A DNA stretch of 64,000 nt from the NCBI RefSeq assembly GCF_021347895.1, contig NC_067113.1:43811474-43875473 (forward strand), in the 5' to 3' direction. Made by a program: the position numbers and the translations under genes. Of the stretch, positions 1 to 13,247 are shown piece after piece; position 1 is the first letter of the stretch; each line of letters starts with the position of its first letter. The notes beneath the pieces were generated by a model. That model was not told where the DNA came from, searched no databases, and worked only from the letters and a program-made list of their open reading frames with translations. This DNA is from Acanthochromis polyacanthus. Taxonomy: Eukaryota; Chordata; Actinopteri; Pomacentridae.

Positions 1-808
1 ATTGTGGTTTACTGTGTGTTTACCAGACATGCTTCCTTTATTTGTTTCTTTATTATTGTTTGTTGGTTGGTTGCTGGTGTTAGCTTGTGTGCTGGGATAC
101 ATAAATGTACAGAAAATGTGTGTAAAGCTATAAAAACAATTAGCCAAACAACTTTATAAACAGTGAAATGCAGTATTGAAAGCAGAGTTGACTGTTACTT
201 TGGTTTGTTTGTTGGAGCTAGACCAGTATATTGGTTTAATGTTGGTTTGTCACAGATATATCAGTATCTGTGTTAATGTTGTCTGATAAATGCTGGCATG
301 AAAGGTTATTGGGTGTAACTGGGACCTCTAAAGCTCATTAATCAACATGCTGAATAGATGTATATGTTTCTTTATGAGCTTTTTTTATAGGACATAATAC
401 AGATAAAGATGCTTGGGGTAATTTAAAAGTTGTGTCATCACATGGTTTGTCCAGTAGAGTGCCTCAGATTTCATTGTTTACATCACTGTCAACATTGCGT
501 GCAGCACATGTAGCAGAGTACAAATCACAACTGAGCGTACGATAGAGCGGAGTTGAGCGTTGTCTTTGTGGAAAGTCACTAATTAATTTGTGAAATCCAT
601 TTCTTGAGAATTGATATGCATGACTGAACAATTTTTTTCAATATAAGTCTAACATCTATATAAAAACAGTACTGACTATTTCTGACCCCTTAAAATTAGT
701 GTTGGTCCTAAAAATTCATTTTCAGTGCTGTATTTGCGCCATTAGTTCAAGTAATTTGTAATGGTCACCTAAGAAATATTGTTAAATTCAACTTTGCTAC
801 TTGGTTCA
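1..808. other. Intergenic, no gene seen
   Basis: AT-rich sequence with stop codons in all frames and only short open frames. I see no recognisable exon, RNA gene or mobile-element end here. Confidence 0.5.
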
Positions 809-1068
809 ATACACAATTAAGGGACTTTTGAAGTTCATGGGATATATCTTGCATATAATTTTATTAAAAGTAAAAAAAAAAATGTTTTTATGTTCATTAT
901 GATCACGTTTTTACAAATTCCATAATTATTTATTACGGAAACAATCATTTATTAATAAAAAATGACTGGATATCACTAAAATGTCAAGTAAGTAACCACC
1001 TTCTAATCAGCTAAACAATAATAAAATGAGCTTATTCAAAAATTGTTAAGTTGATAAAATCATGACAC
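809..1068 (-). repeat. Family B element, partial copy (inverted)
   Basis: This is the reverse complement of the right-hand part of the element at 10243-11077 and 50090-50682. Shared blocks include the terminal GGGACTTTTGAAG, the ATATCTTGCATATAA stretch, the TGACTGGATATCACTAAAATG stretch and the region around ATTTTATTATTGTTTAGC. The left half of the element is missing, so this copy is truncated. Family B is inferred to be a non-autonomous DNA transposon from its inverted ends. Confidence 0.7.
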
Positions 1069-3165
1069 ATATTTGCTAACGTCACAATGATCTCCAAGGT
1101 GTCATAAATACAGGGACGAGTACAGATAAAACTTTGAACAGAAATTTAACCTCTTTGTGTTTCGTTCTTATCATTTTGCTTCCACTATTACAACATACCC
1201 TTGACCACATACCGTACATGAATCTACATGTAATACAAACCAGTGCAATGCCGTGATGATAGCAGGTTTGTCTGTTCAAACACCCACAGAAAGAAACTAA
1301 AGCTGTATTGAAAAATCAAGATAAATCCGGAAATCCAAACAATGTCTAAGCTGTAGGCTTCTTGTTGACTTTTCTGGTTCCTCCCTGTGTTGTTGAATTT
1401 TTCTCAACAGTATCTCAACAAGGAAGTCATAATGAAAGATAATAGTGTGTACCAGGATCTAGTGTGTGTGTGCGTTTGCTCTAGAAATATATTTACAAGC
1501 ATAAAAGTAATATTATAAATCATCTGTTGCTTGTGGTTTGGCCTTTGGTTGAGACTTGTTTGGGAAAACACTAACTATTGCCTTCAGGCGACAATGCCTT
1601 GACAGTGTTACGATCTAGCCTGTGCAAACCTTTTTAGGTAGCCTATGATAGTTGATCTTTTAATGGAGCATGAACACCCAGAAAAACAAATAAGGAAGTC
1701 AAAAAAGATAAGAATTGGTCTTCTGTGTTGTGCGGTCTCCTTCTCAATGTTTAATTGCTCCATTTTTGGCCATTTTATGACTTTATGTGATCGTAACAGT
1801 AGAGGCAGACAGTCAGAAATGAAGAAATCTCAGTTGTGTCACAAGAAAATTTTAAATTTAATTAAAATTGCAAATCACACAGTACATGCCACTGCAAGTC
1901 AGACATTTTATCCCAGCTTTTCATACCTTTTCTAAAAGGAGTTTGGTCTTTTTTTCCGATACAAGTGAACAACACAACACAAAAGTGAAGTTAAATTACA
2001 GTTATTCGGCCACGGAAAATCTTTAATGAGTCACTCAGTCAGGTGGGTAGAGAATGAAAATGTTCAAGAGCATCAGTTTAGCTGCCAAGTTAGACCACAC
2101 CAACCACAGTATAGGGCTCACTAGTGCTTTAAAGGCACAGTGTTAGTTGCATGTTTGGACAGAATTTGACAGAAATGTGTTTTTGCACCACTTTTTTATC
2201 GACAAAGCAAGTGATAGGATAAAATGACAAAAGCTAGTTTCTAATTTTAAAAATCCAAAGTGATAGATTCTAATGTTTTAAGGATTTACTGAACCCTCAC
2301 CACAGAGTCGAGTCTAAATGTGACTGTAGCACTTGCAGATAAAGAGAGGATCCCTGTGGACTCTTAGTGTTGTTTATGTGAGTCTGGCTGACTCGGTTTG
2401 CACAGGAAGGCACTCCAGCAAAGTTACGTTTGGTTCATGAAAAATTCACAGTAAAATCTCACTCAGCTCCTCACATCCTTTCAGCTACAAGTATTTTCTT
2501 CTGCTACATCTTTTACTGGGATTATCTCATCTATTTGTTGCTGTGCATGCAGGGGTCACATTAACAAAAAGATTAAAAGAAATTAAACAGATGAGCAGTT
2601 GCTTCTTCATGAAAATGCTGACTTTGGATTAAATCCTAAACCTTTCAGATGGTATTATATTTGTAGCTTTAGCATGCAGATACGAGCTACGGTTATAAAG
2701 CATGCTAGTCCAACCCTGCTTGTAATGTACTAGATTGCAGTTCTGCCACTGCAATCAATAAAAAACGGAATATTCACACCTTTTTAGTCATGAAGACATG
2801 TAAAAGTGGCTAAAATTATACAGTTTTTTACATTTAAAAGATAAAAACGGCAGTAGGAATTTAAAGAATTAGGATCCTGTGTGTTTTATCTTCATTAATG
2901 GACCCTGAAACATCAGACTTGGCAGAGTTGACAAGTGGAAAATGTCTGATCTGCAGACTCCTACCCAGACTTCAATGTAAACCATAGCTTCCTGTGTTCA
3001 ACTATGTGTTTCCTGCCCAAAACAAATTAAGTTAAAAGTTAAATATTTTGATATGTGCACCCAAATCTACTGGATTTATGCTCATTCAGTCAGTTTAGTA
3101 ATAAATAAGTGCCCTGTTTACTCAATTTCATAGAGTAATGTCAATGAAAATGGGCCACAGAAGTG
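1069..3165. other. Intergenic / 3' flank of tmem229a
   Basis: About 2.1 kb lying downstream of the minus-strand gene at 3166-4200. Part of it near 3165 is presumably the 3' UTR, but I could not place a polyadenylation signal with confidence. No second gene is seen. Short open frames such as 1645-1935 have no recognisable domain or codon-bias signal. Confidence 0.45.
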
Positions 3166-4410
<1,245 letters not shown>

Positions 4411-5869
4411 TTATGACAGTTTTGGCTGTTTTCATGCATGTGTTCTACAATTTGGTAAACGTGTAGGAGCAATTTAGGCTTTTTGAGACGAATGTTTTTG
4501 TCTTTAAGGTCCAGATCGTGGGCTTTTTATTGTTATTTTAACATGACTCTGCATTACAGTTAAAATCTCTGTTGGTGCTAAGCATGAACACATCCCACAT
4601 TGTGACAGTAAATAAAAAAAACTAAAGAAAACAATTTCTACTCAGCATTACCTATATTCAAAAATATTTCTTCTGTGTGTTTTTCTCATAAAGAAAAATG
4701 AGTGCCATCATGTAAACAAACCAGCATTTAAAGGGTCAACATCCTGAAGTTGAATGAGTATGAGGTAGTAGTGTTCAGCACTGATCTAGAATTAAAAGAA
4801 CAGTCATTGAAAGTGGGAGAAAATGTAATTTTTAAAATGAAGACATTGTTGTCTTTAAGATCCAGAGTGTGAGTTTCTTCTTTAATCTGACACTGCATAA
4901 AAATGTCAGAAGCAGTGTAAGTTCTAATCATTGCCACACCTCAGACTGTGGTAATTCTTTAAAAAAGAAAGAAATTTGCACTTTTATATTTAAAATAATT
5001 CACGTATGTGTTCATGTCAACAAACTGGCATTTAATAAGTCCTGAGTGTTTTTTAAAACAGGAAACTGCATAAACAAAAATAATGTACATTCTAACATTT
5101 TTTGATGAATATTTTTTCCCCCTAAGGACCTCTTTGTATTTTTTTTTTTTTAAATTGACACCTAAGGGTTAAGAGGTCCTATGGAGTTTTCTTGTAAACA
5201 AACAAATGCTTTGTTTACACTGAGTAATTCTGGTCAAAAGATCTTGCTGCAGGGTATCTATGGAATTAAACAAATTTGTTTAGTTCATTTCCCTTCTCAT
5301 TTAACATTTGCAAAGCCAGTTTTAAATCTGCATTATTTATCATTCACAGTTTTCCTGCCTTCATGGGGATATTTGCACATTTTATTTTGGCATGTAAAGG
5401 TCACAAATGGTATATTGACATGAAAGTGGTCATAGGATGTTAACTGCATCACTTGTGTGCTTTTGCTTGTCCATGTGTGTTTTTCTCAGTGGGTACAATG
5501 CGCTTCCAAACACCCATATAATTAAAGAAAAGCATTGCAGTCAAAATATCCACAACACAGGCCAACAGAGGAACGTGTTCTTGAGAGATACATTCAGCAC
5601 AGTGAAATGTCTGTTTGGAGTTAATGTGCAGAAGAGTGTTAAAATGTTCACATTATATATATTAGGCTAACTAATAGTGTGGCCCAAAATCATCAAAATA
5701 ACGAGAACAAAGCCTGAAATGAAGTGATGATGATAGCAAATGTGATGCATCAACAATATTTACAGTGAATGATTGTTCTGCAATTCAACTCCATCCAGAA
5801 GTCTAAGTGCAAGAAAATGCCAGTGAAATATAATATCACGGTTCATTGGTCGAATTTCCAATAGCAGCT
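4411..5869. other. Intergenic, AT-rich
   Basis: No exon recognised. There is an imperfect internal similarity: the GTCTTTAAGGTCCAGA block near 4501 resembles GTCTTTAAGATCCAGA near 4850, each followed by a related CTGCAT segment. This suggests an old tandem duplication or two copies of a degenerate repeat. Confidence 0.35.
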
Positions 5870-6070
5870 GAAGGCAGCATTAGAGAGAAGCTGATGTAGG
5901 AGGCTGTATAGCTGCTGTGGAGACAGGACGTTTGGCTCTGACGCAGCTAGTAATTGAGCTCATGTCCCCCTGCGACGTCCTGACGCTGTTTAATTACGAG
6001 TCATTAATGATAATTACAGCAGAGTAATCTGCTGTTCTGCCAGGCTAGCTAAACTCATTTGTGAAAGGAA
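5870..6070. promoter_or_regulatory. Candidate conserved noncoding element
   Basis: This block is balanced in composition, non-repetitive and without long open frames. It is dense in homeodomain-type TAATTA/TAAT motifs: TAATTGAGCTCATG near 5950, TTTAATTACGAGTCATTAATG near 5989 and GATAATTACAGCAG near 6009. Such clusters are typical of vertebrate developmental enhancers in gene deserts. The call is inference from texture only; conservation was not tested. Confidence 0.25.
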
Positions 6071-8435
6071 TACAGTAAACTAATCCATCATCTTCCATTA
6101 GAGGTAATGAATCACCCAGCGAATCAACACCTACACCTAGAATCAAGACAAACAGATCAAATAGATGAATCGCCTTTAGCCTGAATACTTTGTTGAAGTT
6201 GTGTTTTGTTCCTCAGTGGGTTAGTAGAGAAAAGGAAATGTCAGTGCTTTGATGTATGGTGCATACAGATGAGTCACAGTACCTCTGACTGCTTCCTCTT
6301 GTGGCTTCCCACACTCAGTTGTTGTTGTTGTTTCACTTTGTCAACTTTAACACATAAAACAAAGGGTTTTCAAACATAATGATTCACAAATATGATACTC
6401 GTATATATATTGACCTGCATGTTGTCATACTGGCATACACTACACCAATTAGAATAAAGATTAAAGTTTGTCTATAGTTTAGTCTATATTTTGCAGAATG
6501 TAGTGCTAAACGCTTACAATAATTTGCTGCTGAAGTACAACTAAATCAAGTATTCTGATGAAGATTTAAACGGTGTATTGTAACACCTGATGAACTATGA
6601 TCTTTTTTCTTCTGCTTACCTGAGATCAGATCATGGTCATTCCGTACCCTCGCTCTGTCAGCAACGCTTTCCAGTTCCTCCTAGAGGATCTCAAGTTGTT
6701 CCAGGGCCAGATGAGATATGTAATCCCTCTAGTGAGCTCTAGGTCTACTTGTGGTCTATTCCTGTTTGTTTTATTAAGGTCCACTATTAGCTTTTTCGAG
6801 GCAGCAGCTATTCTCCCTGGGGTCTTCATAATTTCATTTGTGACAACACCAAACTGCAGTATGTACACACACTCAACAAACAGAAGATGCAACTATGAAT
6901 TTGTGCAATAATTTCAATATGCGTATGTTGTTGAACTGCTCCAGAGTTTTTACTGGCTCAGATGGAGTTTTAGGGATCTAAGCATGATCAGTCCATGAGC
7001 AGCAAAGTCAATGCGTTTGTGCTTTGTCATTTGATAAATCTGTGCATTTCCCTGTGAATTTCCTATCATTCGATAAACAAAAATGCCTATTATGCTGGAG
7101 TACATGAAACCACAATTAAGCTATTTGTATTCTCAGGTTTTCCTTCTGTGTCGCTGAAAACTCTTTGAAGGGTGCCAGACATTCTTCTGTGCAGGAAAAA
7201 CCTTCTGCCCAGTGGCGACACAGACATACGGAGAGCAGTATAGTGTTTGTCAGATTAAGGCGGGCAGCACTAGTGTAAGATATATGTGCGCTCACTATCT
7301 ACTTCCTCTGATTTCCAATTAAACCGACCTTAATCCACACGCTAATCCTTCACATATCCTGCTGTCATGTATGTGTGTTCTACAGTAGGGTCATACACAG
7401 GTTAGAGTGCTCGCAGTACACCTGAATCACCACAGAGGGGCGCTGCTGGATGCAATCACAAAGTCTCTTATGAAATATGTGACATTATCTCATCTTAACA
7501 TGTGTCTTTCTAGCTCTGATTGTGTGTTTATTTATATAAGAAGGTATGTGTTTGGCTTCTATATCGTCTTTTACAGCTTCACAGTGCTGTTGCGTGCCTG
7601 TGTGTGTATGTTTAAGCATATGTGTGTCTGCGTTTGAATGTGCACTCACAGGAAATGGAGATATCAGTGTTCTTTCTGGGGCACTGAGATAACAGTGTGC
7701 CTCTGCGTGGTTTAAAACAATCTGAGTCACTATTCTGAATCACTGAATAGTAGCAGGCAGGCTCCGAGGCGAGAAAGACGGACAAATTTAGAATAGTTTG
7801 AGTGGAATATAGTGTTACGCTGCATGTGCCAGCTGAAAGATATGACCCTCCCTCTCACACATACACTCCATTATCTCTTCTTTAACTCTAGTGCATCCTC
7901 TGAACCACAGCTAAGCGTACTGATACACGTAATAGCAGCCATTATTCTTCATATACGGCTTGTCAGCAGCAGAATTTTAATGTCAAAGATTCATTACTGC
8001 ATTTATTGTAACACGGTGACATTAATAGATTTAAACAGCACACAGAGAAAACCTTAATATTTCAGTTTATTGAATAATCGTTTATCGTCAGAGATAAAAG
8101 TTCTAGTGTATTCATTTTGTTTATAATTTTCAAACATAGAAGTCAGTTTAAATCCCACAGCAGTCATTAGTTTGATGAACCATAATGTTGAATAAGAGGA
8201 AAGATAAAAAAGTTAAATTTCTGGTCGTTATATTTCTATTGGCAATCTAAATCTTCTCCATTTTTTTGCTGAAGAACAGAAATACAGCAACACAGAAAGG
8301 ATGGAAATAGTTCTTGACTCAGTGGTGACTTTTGCATTGATCTGTGTTGTGATTATGACAACAAAATCACAAATAATAACAATCTTGAGGCTCTGGCTGG
8401 ACAATTAATCAATTTCAAGTCAAATTTGAAACAAG
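6071..8435. other. Intergenic, no gene seen
   Basis: Unique-looking AT-rich DNA. A short (GTT)n run lies near 6318-6331. Small open frames on both strands around 6626-6911 and 7407-7730 overlap each other and have no recognisable domain. Confidence 0.4.
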
Positions 8436-9050
8436 AAGAGCACTCAGAGCGCAGTACTCCGCCAAGGCTGCTCAGTCGTATCATTTCTGATGGACGATAT
8501 CTTGAAAAAAGGTTTCAAATTTCACAGAAATAACAGCAACATAGAATGTGGCCATTTAATATAGATGTACCCACAAACAAAATGATCTTGTGCTGACCAC
8601 AGGCGTGTGTTATGCATGTGTACGTGATGTACGGATACTGAATTGCATGATCTAAATATGTAGCAGGTGGCTGGAGTTGATGATTGAAACACCCCCACAA
8701 TTTAATCAGTTGTTCCTTGTCTGACTTCCAACGGATAAATCTGCAGAGGTGGATTTGTAGTAGGATCGTAATCATGCGATCAGACAGCTGAGGTAGTGTT
8801 CACTTGTCGTCATAGTTACAGTGACACCGTGCTGCTATCTCGTAATGATGCAGACAATTTTAGCAAATCCATGGATCCAGACTATAAGCTGCATCACTTC
8901 CTAAATCTAATCACTTGGTCCTTGTGTCATTTCTGACCTTCCCTGAAAATTTCATCCAGATCTGTCAGTCAGTTTTTGAGTACTGTTGTTAACAGACAGA
9001 CAAATGTAAACCGATTGTCACATAACTCCGCCATTCCTTGGCAGAGTAAC
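8436..9050 (+). repeat. Family A dispersed repeat, copy 1
   Basis: About 615 bp, shared with 27893-28464, 51994-52617 (inverted) and 61184-61866. Shared landmarks in order are AGCACTCAGAG, GTACTCCGCCAAGGCTGCTC, GTGGCCATTTAATATAGATG, GGCGTGTGTTATGCATGTGT, CACAATTTAATCA, GGATCCAGACTATAAG, TTTCTGACCTTCCCTGAAAA, ACAGACAGACAAA and the closing ATTCCTTGGCAGAG. CTCCGCCAAGG near the start mirrors CCTTGGCAGAG at the end, so the ends are partly inverted. No coding capacity is seen. It is probably a non-autonomous mobile element; I cannot name the family. Confidence 0.8.
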
Positions 9051-9091
9051 AATCCAGTTGTTGTGGCTAATAAGTATAATGTTTTAATTCA

Positions 9092-9333
9092 ATTACAGCT
9101 TCAAAGATTAGTCGATTACTATACAACTATTCTGATAATCTTTTAATTAGCTTGCGTACATTTTTTTAAGAAAGAGGCTTAGATCTCTGATTCCAGCTTT
9201 TTAACTGTGAATATTTTCTGCTTTTACTTCCTTTGTCAGTAAACTGAATATCCTGGATTTTTTTTTTTTTCATTTTCTGGACCACAGATTACATTAATCA
9301 ACAATGACAATAACTGTTTGTTGCAGCGCTTCA
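9092..9333 (-). mobile_element. Degenerate hAT-like MITE
   Basis: One end has AAAGATTAGTCGATTACTA and the other has ATTAATCAACAATGACAAT followed by AACTGTTTGTTGCAGC. This matches the widespread fish hAT-type non-autonomous elements with GGGCTGCAAC-type termini and ATTAATCGATTA repeats. The interior carries a diagnostic GTAAACTGAATAT block. A related but inverted copy is at 57686-57960. It is degraded and no target duplication was resolved. Confidence 0.5.
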
Positions 9334-10036
9334 CATTTAATTTTATTGAATTCAGACAGATGGAAACTTGTAGTTCTGTGTTCCCATAGATTTACAGTGT
9401 GTACTGTGTAGTTAAGGCGTGTAAGCTGACATTAACCCAGTCTTATTATTATCCAGCATGTCTGGCCCAGGATTTGGACAAATTCATGCTGTCGTGCTTA
9501 TTCATGCTTTTGATCGTATTTTGTTCGCTCACCTGCAACCTGAAAAAATCATCAGAACAAATTAAAGCTTGACTCATTTTCATCCTCTGAGTAATTTAGG
9601 TTCATAGTTTCTCCTTATCTTGCCTCTAGCTGTTCTTGTTTTTGTTGGTTCATTCTCTTTTAAAAATAAAATTAAATGCTCTAATTCTTCTTAATATTTT
9701 CACTAATTTACAAATTTTGCCTTTAACTGTTTTTATTGCTGTGCTTATCAAAGTGTGCCTTACCTTAGAAAATGGTGGTGCTCCATCACATGCTTTATTA
9801 CACAGTGAATATTGCACTGAAGCTTGAATTAAAGAATGATGTTGTAAATCAAACTGCAATTTCTGTTAGAATATTTTCCCCAAATAATTCAGTTCCACTT
9901 AAGACTTTTATTGGTGCTAATACAAAGAGTGCCAAACTGATTTTGTTTGGATTTTAAGAAACAGTGACAATAAAAACCTATTCTCTTCTACTTTTAGCAG
10001 ACTGGAAGCTAAGCAACAAGGGCCTGTTGTAAAACT
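9334..10036. other. Intergenic, no gene seen
   Basis: AT-rich DNA. The short overlapping frames at 9636-9957 are non-coding by appearance, with no domain and low complexity. Confidence 0.4.
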
Positions 10037-10090
10037 AGAGTAAATCAAACAGACTGACGTATATGAATGTCAGTCTGTTTGATTTACTCT
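10037..10090. repeat. Perfect inverted repeat (22-bp arms, 10-nt loop)
   Basis: The left arm 10037-10058 (AGAGTAAATCAAACAG...) is exactly complementary to the right arm 10069-10090 (...CTGTTTGATTTACTCT), around the loop GTATATGAAT. The flanking bases do not pair. No other inverted copy is seen in the window. It could be a hairpin from a recent template-switch event, a small MITE remnant or an RNA hairpin; the sequence alone does not decide. Confidence 0.85.
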
Positions 10091-10242
10091 CGTACTTCAC
10101 ATGGTTTTTGACATTTTGAATTGCCATAAAGCTTTATTGAATACCACTAGCTCATTTTGAATACAATGTGTTAAATGATTGAACACACAATTGTTTATTA
10201 TTGATAGAGAAAAATGCAAGGCATTGTATGATATGAGTCAAT

Positions 10243-11077
10243 ATATAATTGTGGGACTTTTTGTATCATAGTCGACATTTTTGCTGTTTTCAGGCCTAAA
10301 ATCAACATGGCCGCCTATAACCAAACACCACATGGCATTTTTACAGAAAGATTCTTCTCAATATTATATATATATAAGTGAGGAAAATTGAAATTGAAAG
10401 TTATTAATAAAGATATGGTAGTAAACCTGTTGACTACTTTATATTAAATAACTCAGAACGCCTTGGAGTCTGGCCAGTCTTTTCTTCAGGAGGAAATGAC
10501 ATCATGTGGAGCAGGTCATGTGATCTGGAATTAACACACTTCCTGGAGAGGTGCTTTTGTAACGGGGAACTTAGCTGAAAGCGATTTCTCAGACACAGTT
10601 ACAATTTGTCGTTTTCCATATAAAAATTGATATCTTTCCAAAATATATATATATCTGTCATAATTACCTTTAACTTAATAAAAAGAACACAATCAAAACT
10701 ATTTCTGAATAAAGTCATTTTATTATTGTTTAGCTAAATAAAAGGTGGTTGTTATTAAATTCAGATGGTTATTTAGTTGACATTTTAGTGATATCCAGTC
10801 ATTTTTTTATTAATAAGTGATTGTTTCCATAATAAATAATTATGGAATTTGTAAAGACATGATCATAATGAGTCCTGTGACAGACTGGTGACCTGTCCAG
10901 GGTGTCCCCTGCCTTCACCCGAGTCAGCTGAGATAGACTCCAGAACCCCCCCCCCCCCCCGCGACTCTAGTGAGGAGAAAGCGGTGTATAGAGAACGGAT
11001 GGATGATCATAATGAACATGAAAAAACATATATGCAAGATATAACCAACAGACTTCAAAAGTGCCTCAATTATGCAT
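10243..11077 (+). mobile_element. Family B non-autonomous DNA element, copy 1
   Basis: The left end TATAATTGTGGGACTTTT is mirrored at the right end by CAAAAGTGCCTCAATTATG, giving imperfect terminal inverted repeats. The interior matches 50090-50682 over long stretches, for example AAATCAACATGGCCGCC, GACTACTTTATATTAAATAA, CAGGAGGAAATGACATCATG and GATATCCAGTC. It has no transposase. This copy is lengthened by a retroposed tail at 10872-11002. The structure suggests a MITE-like element; the TA-containing flanks hint at Tc1/mariner-type target choice, which is inference. Confidence 0.65.
10872..11002 (+). mobile_element. RTE-like/SINE 3' tail inserted in family B element
   Basis: A 131-bp retroposed segment flanked by a 13-bp direct repeat ATGATCATAATGA at 10859-10871 and 11003-11015. 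The sequence ACTGGTGACCTGTCCAGG, then AGCTGAGATAGACTCCAG and a GGATGG end, matches the very common teleost non-LTR/SINE tail ending in (ATGG)n. A run of 15 C (10946-10960) interrupts it. It is heavily 5'-truncated. The clean target duplication proves it inserted after the host element. Confidence 0.8.
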
Positions 11078-12654
11078 TGACCTTGTTCATCATTAAGACA
11101 GACCTTGCAAAGATGAATCAGGCATAAAAATGATTTTCTTCATAAAATCTCTGGGTTTTTGAGTATTATTGTGTGCAGTGAAGCTTCACTCAGCACCTAA
11201 TCTGAGTCAGCAGCAGATAGGAGGTCGGCGCTGCCTCATTTATTGGATTTCTTTGTTTTACTTTGTTTTATCAATTATATTTTACAGTTTCATTTCATCT
11301 ATTGGAATGTTCAGAAATGGACAAATATATCATAAAATGAGAAATGGAAAAGAAAAGATGTGATGGTACATTTGTTATTCAGATAAAAGCATGTTTTCAG
11401 ATATTATTAGAAAGCACACTGTTCAATATGGCAAACAATGAAGCTTTCCTCTTTTTCTTTCTTGTGAGCTATTGTCACTTAACAGATGATTGTTCTTGAT
11501 AGGTGTCAATGTCACTGAAACAAATTCCTGATCATTCAAAAGACTCGCTGCATGAAATGATCGTGATCTCGGATGTTTCACGCAGCCGTTACGACACTTT
11601 CTTACATGTTAAGTCTGTCCTTGAGTGAAATGTCAGCATGTCAGTGAGTTTGATGTCCCCAAGTCTCCGTGTTCATTATTTAAAGCGCTGCAGACCTTGA
11701 GTTTGTATCCCACAGTCAGTCATTATGTTCTCTTTGGCCTCCTGTGTGGCTTTGTAGCATTTTAATGGGCTTTAGGGGAGTCCTAGTAATTAGAAGACAT
11801 AAAGATGAGACTGAGTGGTGCAGAAAATACTGTATATACTAGAATAACTTTGCCAGTTACATGAGAAAACATAAAACAATGTTCTCCCACTGAGTCCAAA
11901 CTGTGTCGTCAGCCTTTTAACCCCACCTCAGGTCCTCAATTCCTACAAAATAAAACCCATTTTTCACCATTCGCTAACTCTACTCTAATGCATGATAACC
12001 CCAACAGCAGCATGACTGTGTAATTCATATTTAACTGAAACTCAGAGCAAGATTATAAAACACAGTGCATTTAAATGACACACAAACTCCTGATTAATAT
12101 ACTGTAAGAATAAATACAATATTCAAAGTCATAAATAAATCTCACAGTTGCCTATTAATCATGGATATATACAGTTAAAGCTGACAGTTTTTCCCATGAC
12201 AACAAATCCTGTTTGTGTTTCTTTGGGATTACACACTAGATGGCAGCAGTGTGACACACTCTCCTATGGTTTGGGTGGGCCCTTCTCACACCAAAATGTT
12301 TTTTTTTTTTAGTCACAGAAACATGATGATGATGATGTTGTTGCATGAATTAGAATCACTGATTGTATGTGTTTAAGAGAAATGGCCAATGTGGCAAATG
12401 CTCAACACGGTGTGCTGATTACAACATCAACAATGAGACATTATGCTGTTGTCATTGTGCATTTAAAACCCAGAATCCATTTATTTAGTCCCTGAAAGGT
12501 TATAGACCAAAAGACAAAACAGATATATCATATCAGGTGCTTGACAGCCTCTCTTCTATTGCATATGAAAACATTTCCCTCATCACATGCGTCCTGTTAA
12601 GCTCATTACGGGTTGTGAAAAGCTGTAAGATGAAGCTACGCGCCACTTGATTGA
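11078..12654. other. Intergenic, no gene seen
   Basis: AT-rich unique-looking DNA. A poly-T run lies near 12298-12310, followed by (GAT)n near 12325. No exon or repeat end was recognised. Confidence 0.4.
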
Positions 12655-12800
12655 TGTGACGCTTGACCGAGTCCCACAGGAAATGAATGCGAATCTGCAG
12701 CCATGCACTTAAAATGAGAACCTCCGAAAATGTAATTTCAGATGCCATTTCCTCCAATTTGCGCCATTATTGAATGGACTTCTGGCCCCGTGCGCTTGTA
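12655..12800. promoter_or_regulatory. Candidate conserved noncoding element
   Basis: A non-repetitive block of mixed composition with CpG-containing words (GAATGCGAATCTGCAGCC, AATTTGCGCCATTATTG, CCCCGTGCGCTTGTATCG) inside AT-rich DNA. The texture resembles vertebrate conserved noncoding elements. This is inference; no alignment was possible. Confidence 0.2.
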
Positions 12801-13247
12801 TCGTCTCGTCACGGTTTGTGTAGTTTGTGTGTCCGGTTTGTAGCTCGTTTGTTTTCATTTTCCACATTTTGGGCCTGTTGCTTGTGAGTAAGTTGTGTGA
12901 TATATTTTCATGTGCTCCCACCAGAGATAAGAAGAGGAAGAGGATGAGGATGGAGATTAACTGATAGGAGTTTTGTCCCCGGGAGATGCTGAAGCTCTTG
13001 TTTGCAGTTCCTTCCTAATTAGGATTTCAGTGCAGCCTCGACCTCCAGGGCTCACCCAGTCACCCAGCAACACAGCACCCTGACTCACCTGGCCTCACCC
13101 TTTTCTCTCCTTCTAAATGCTCTCTCTCTCCTCTGCTTTTGGTATTTTAATTCATTTTAGGCTGACTGACACTCCTGAATTCAACTTGCTGCCTCTCTTC
13201 ACCGATTATTTTATGAACCACATCTTCTCCAAATCTGATGCTGTTAT

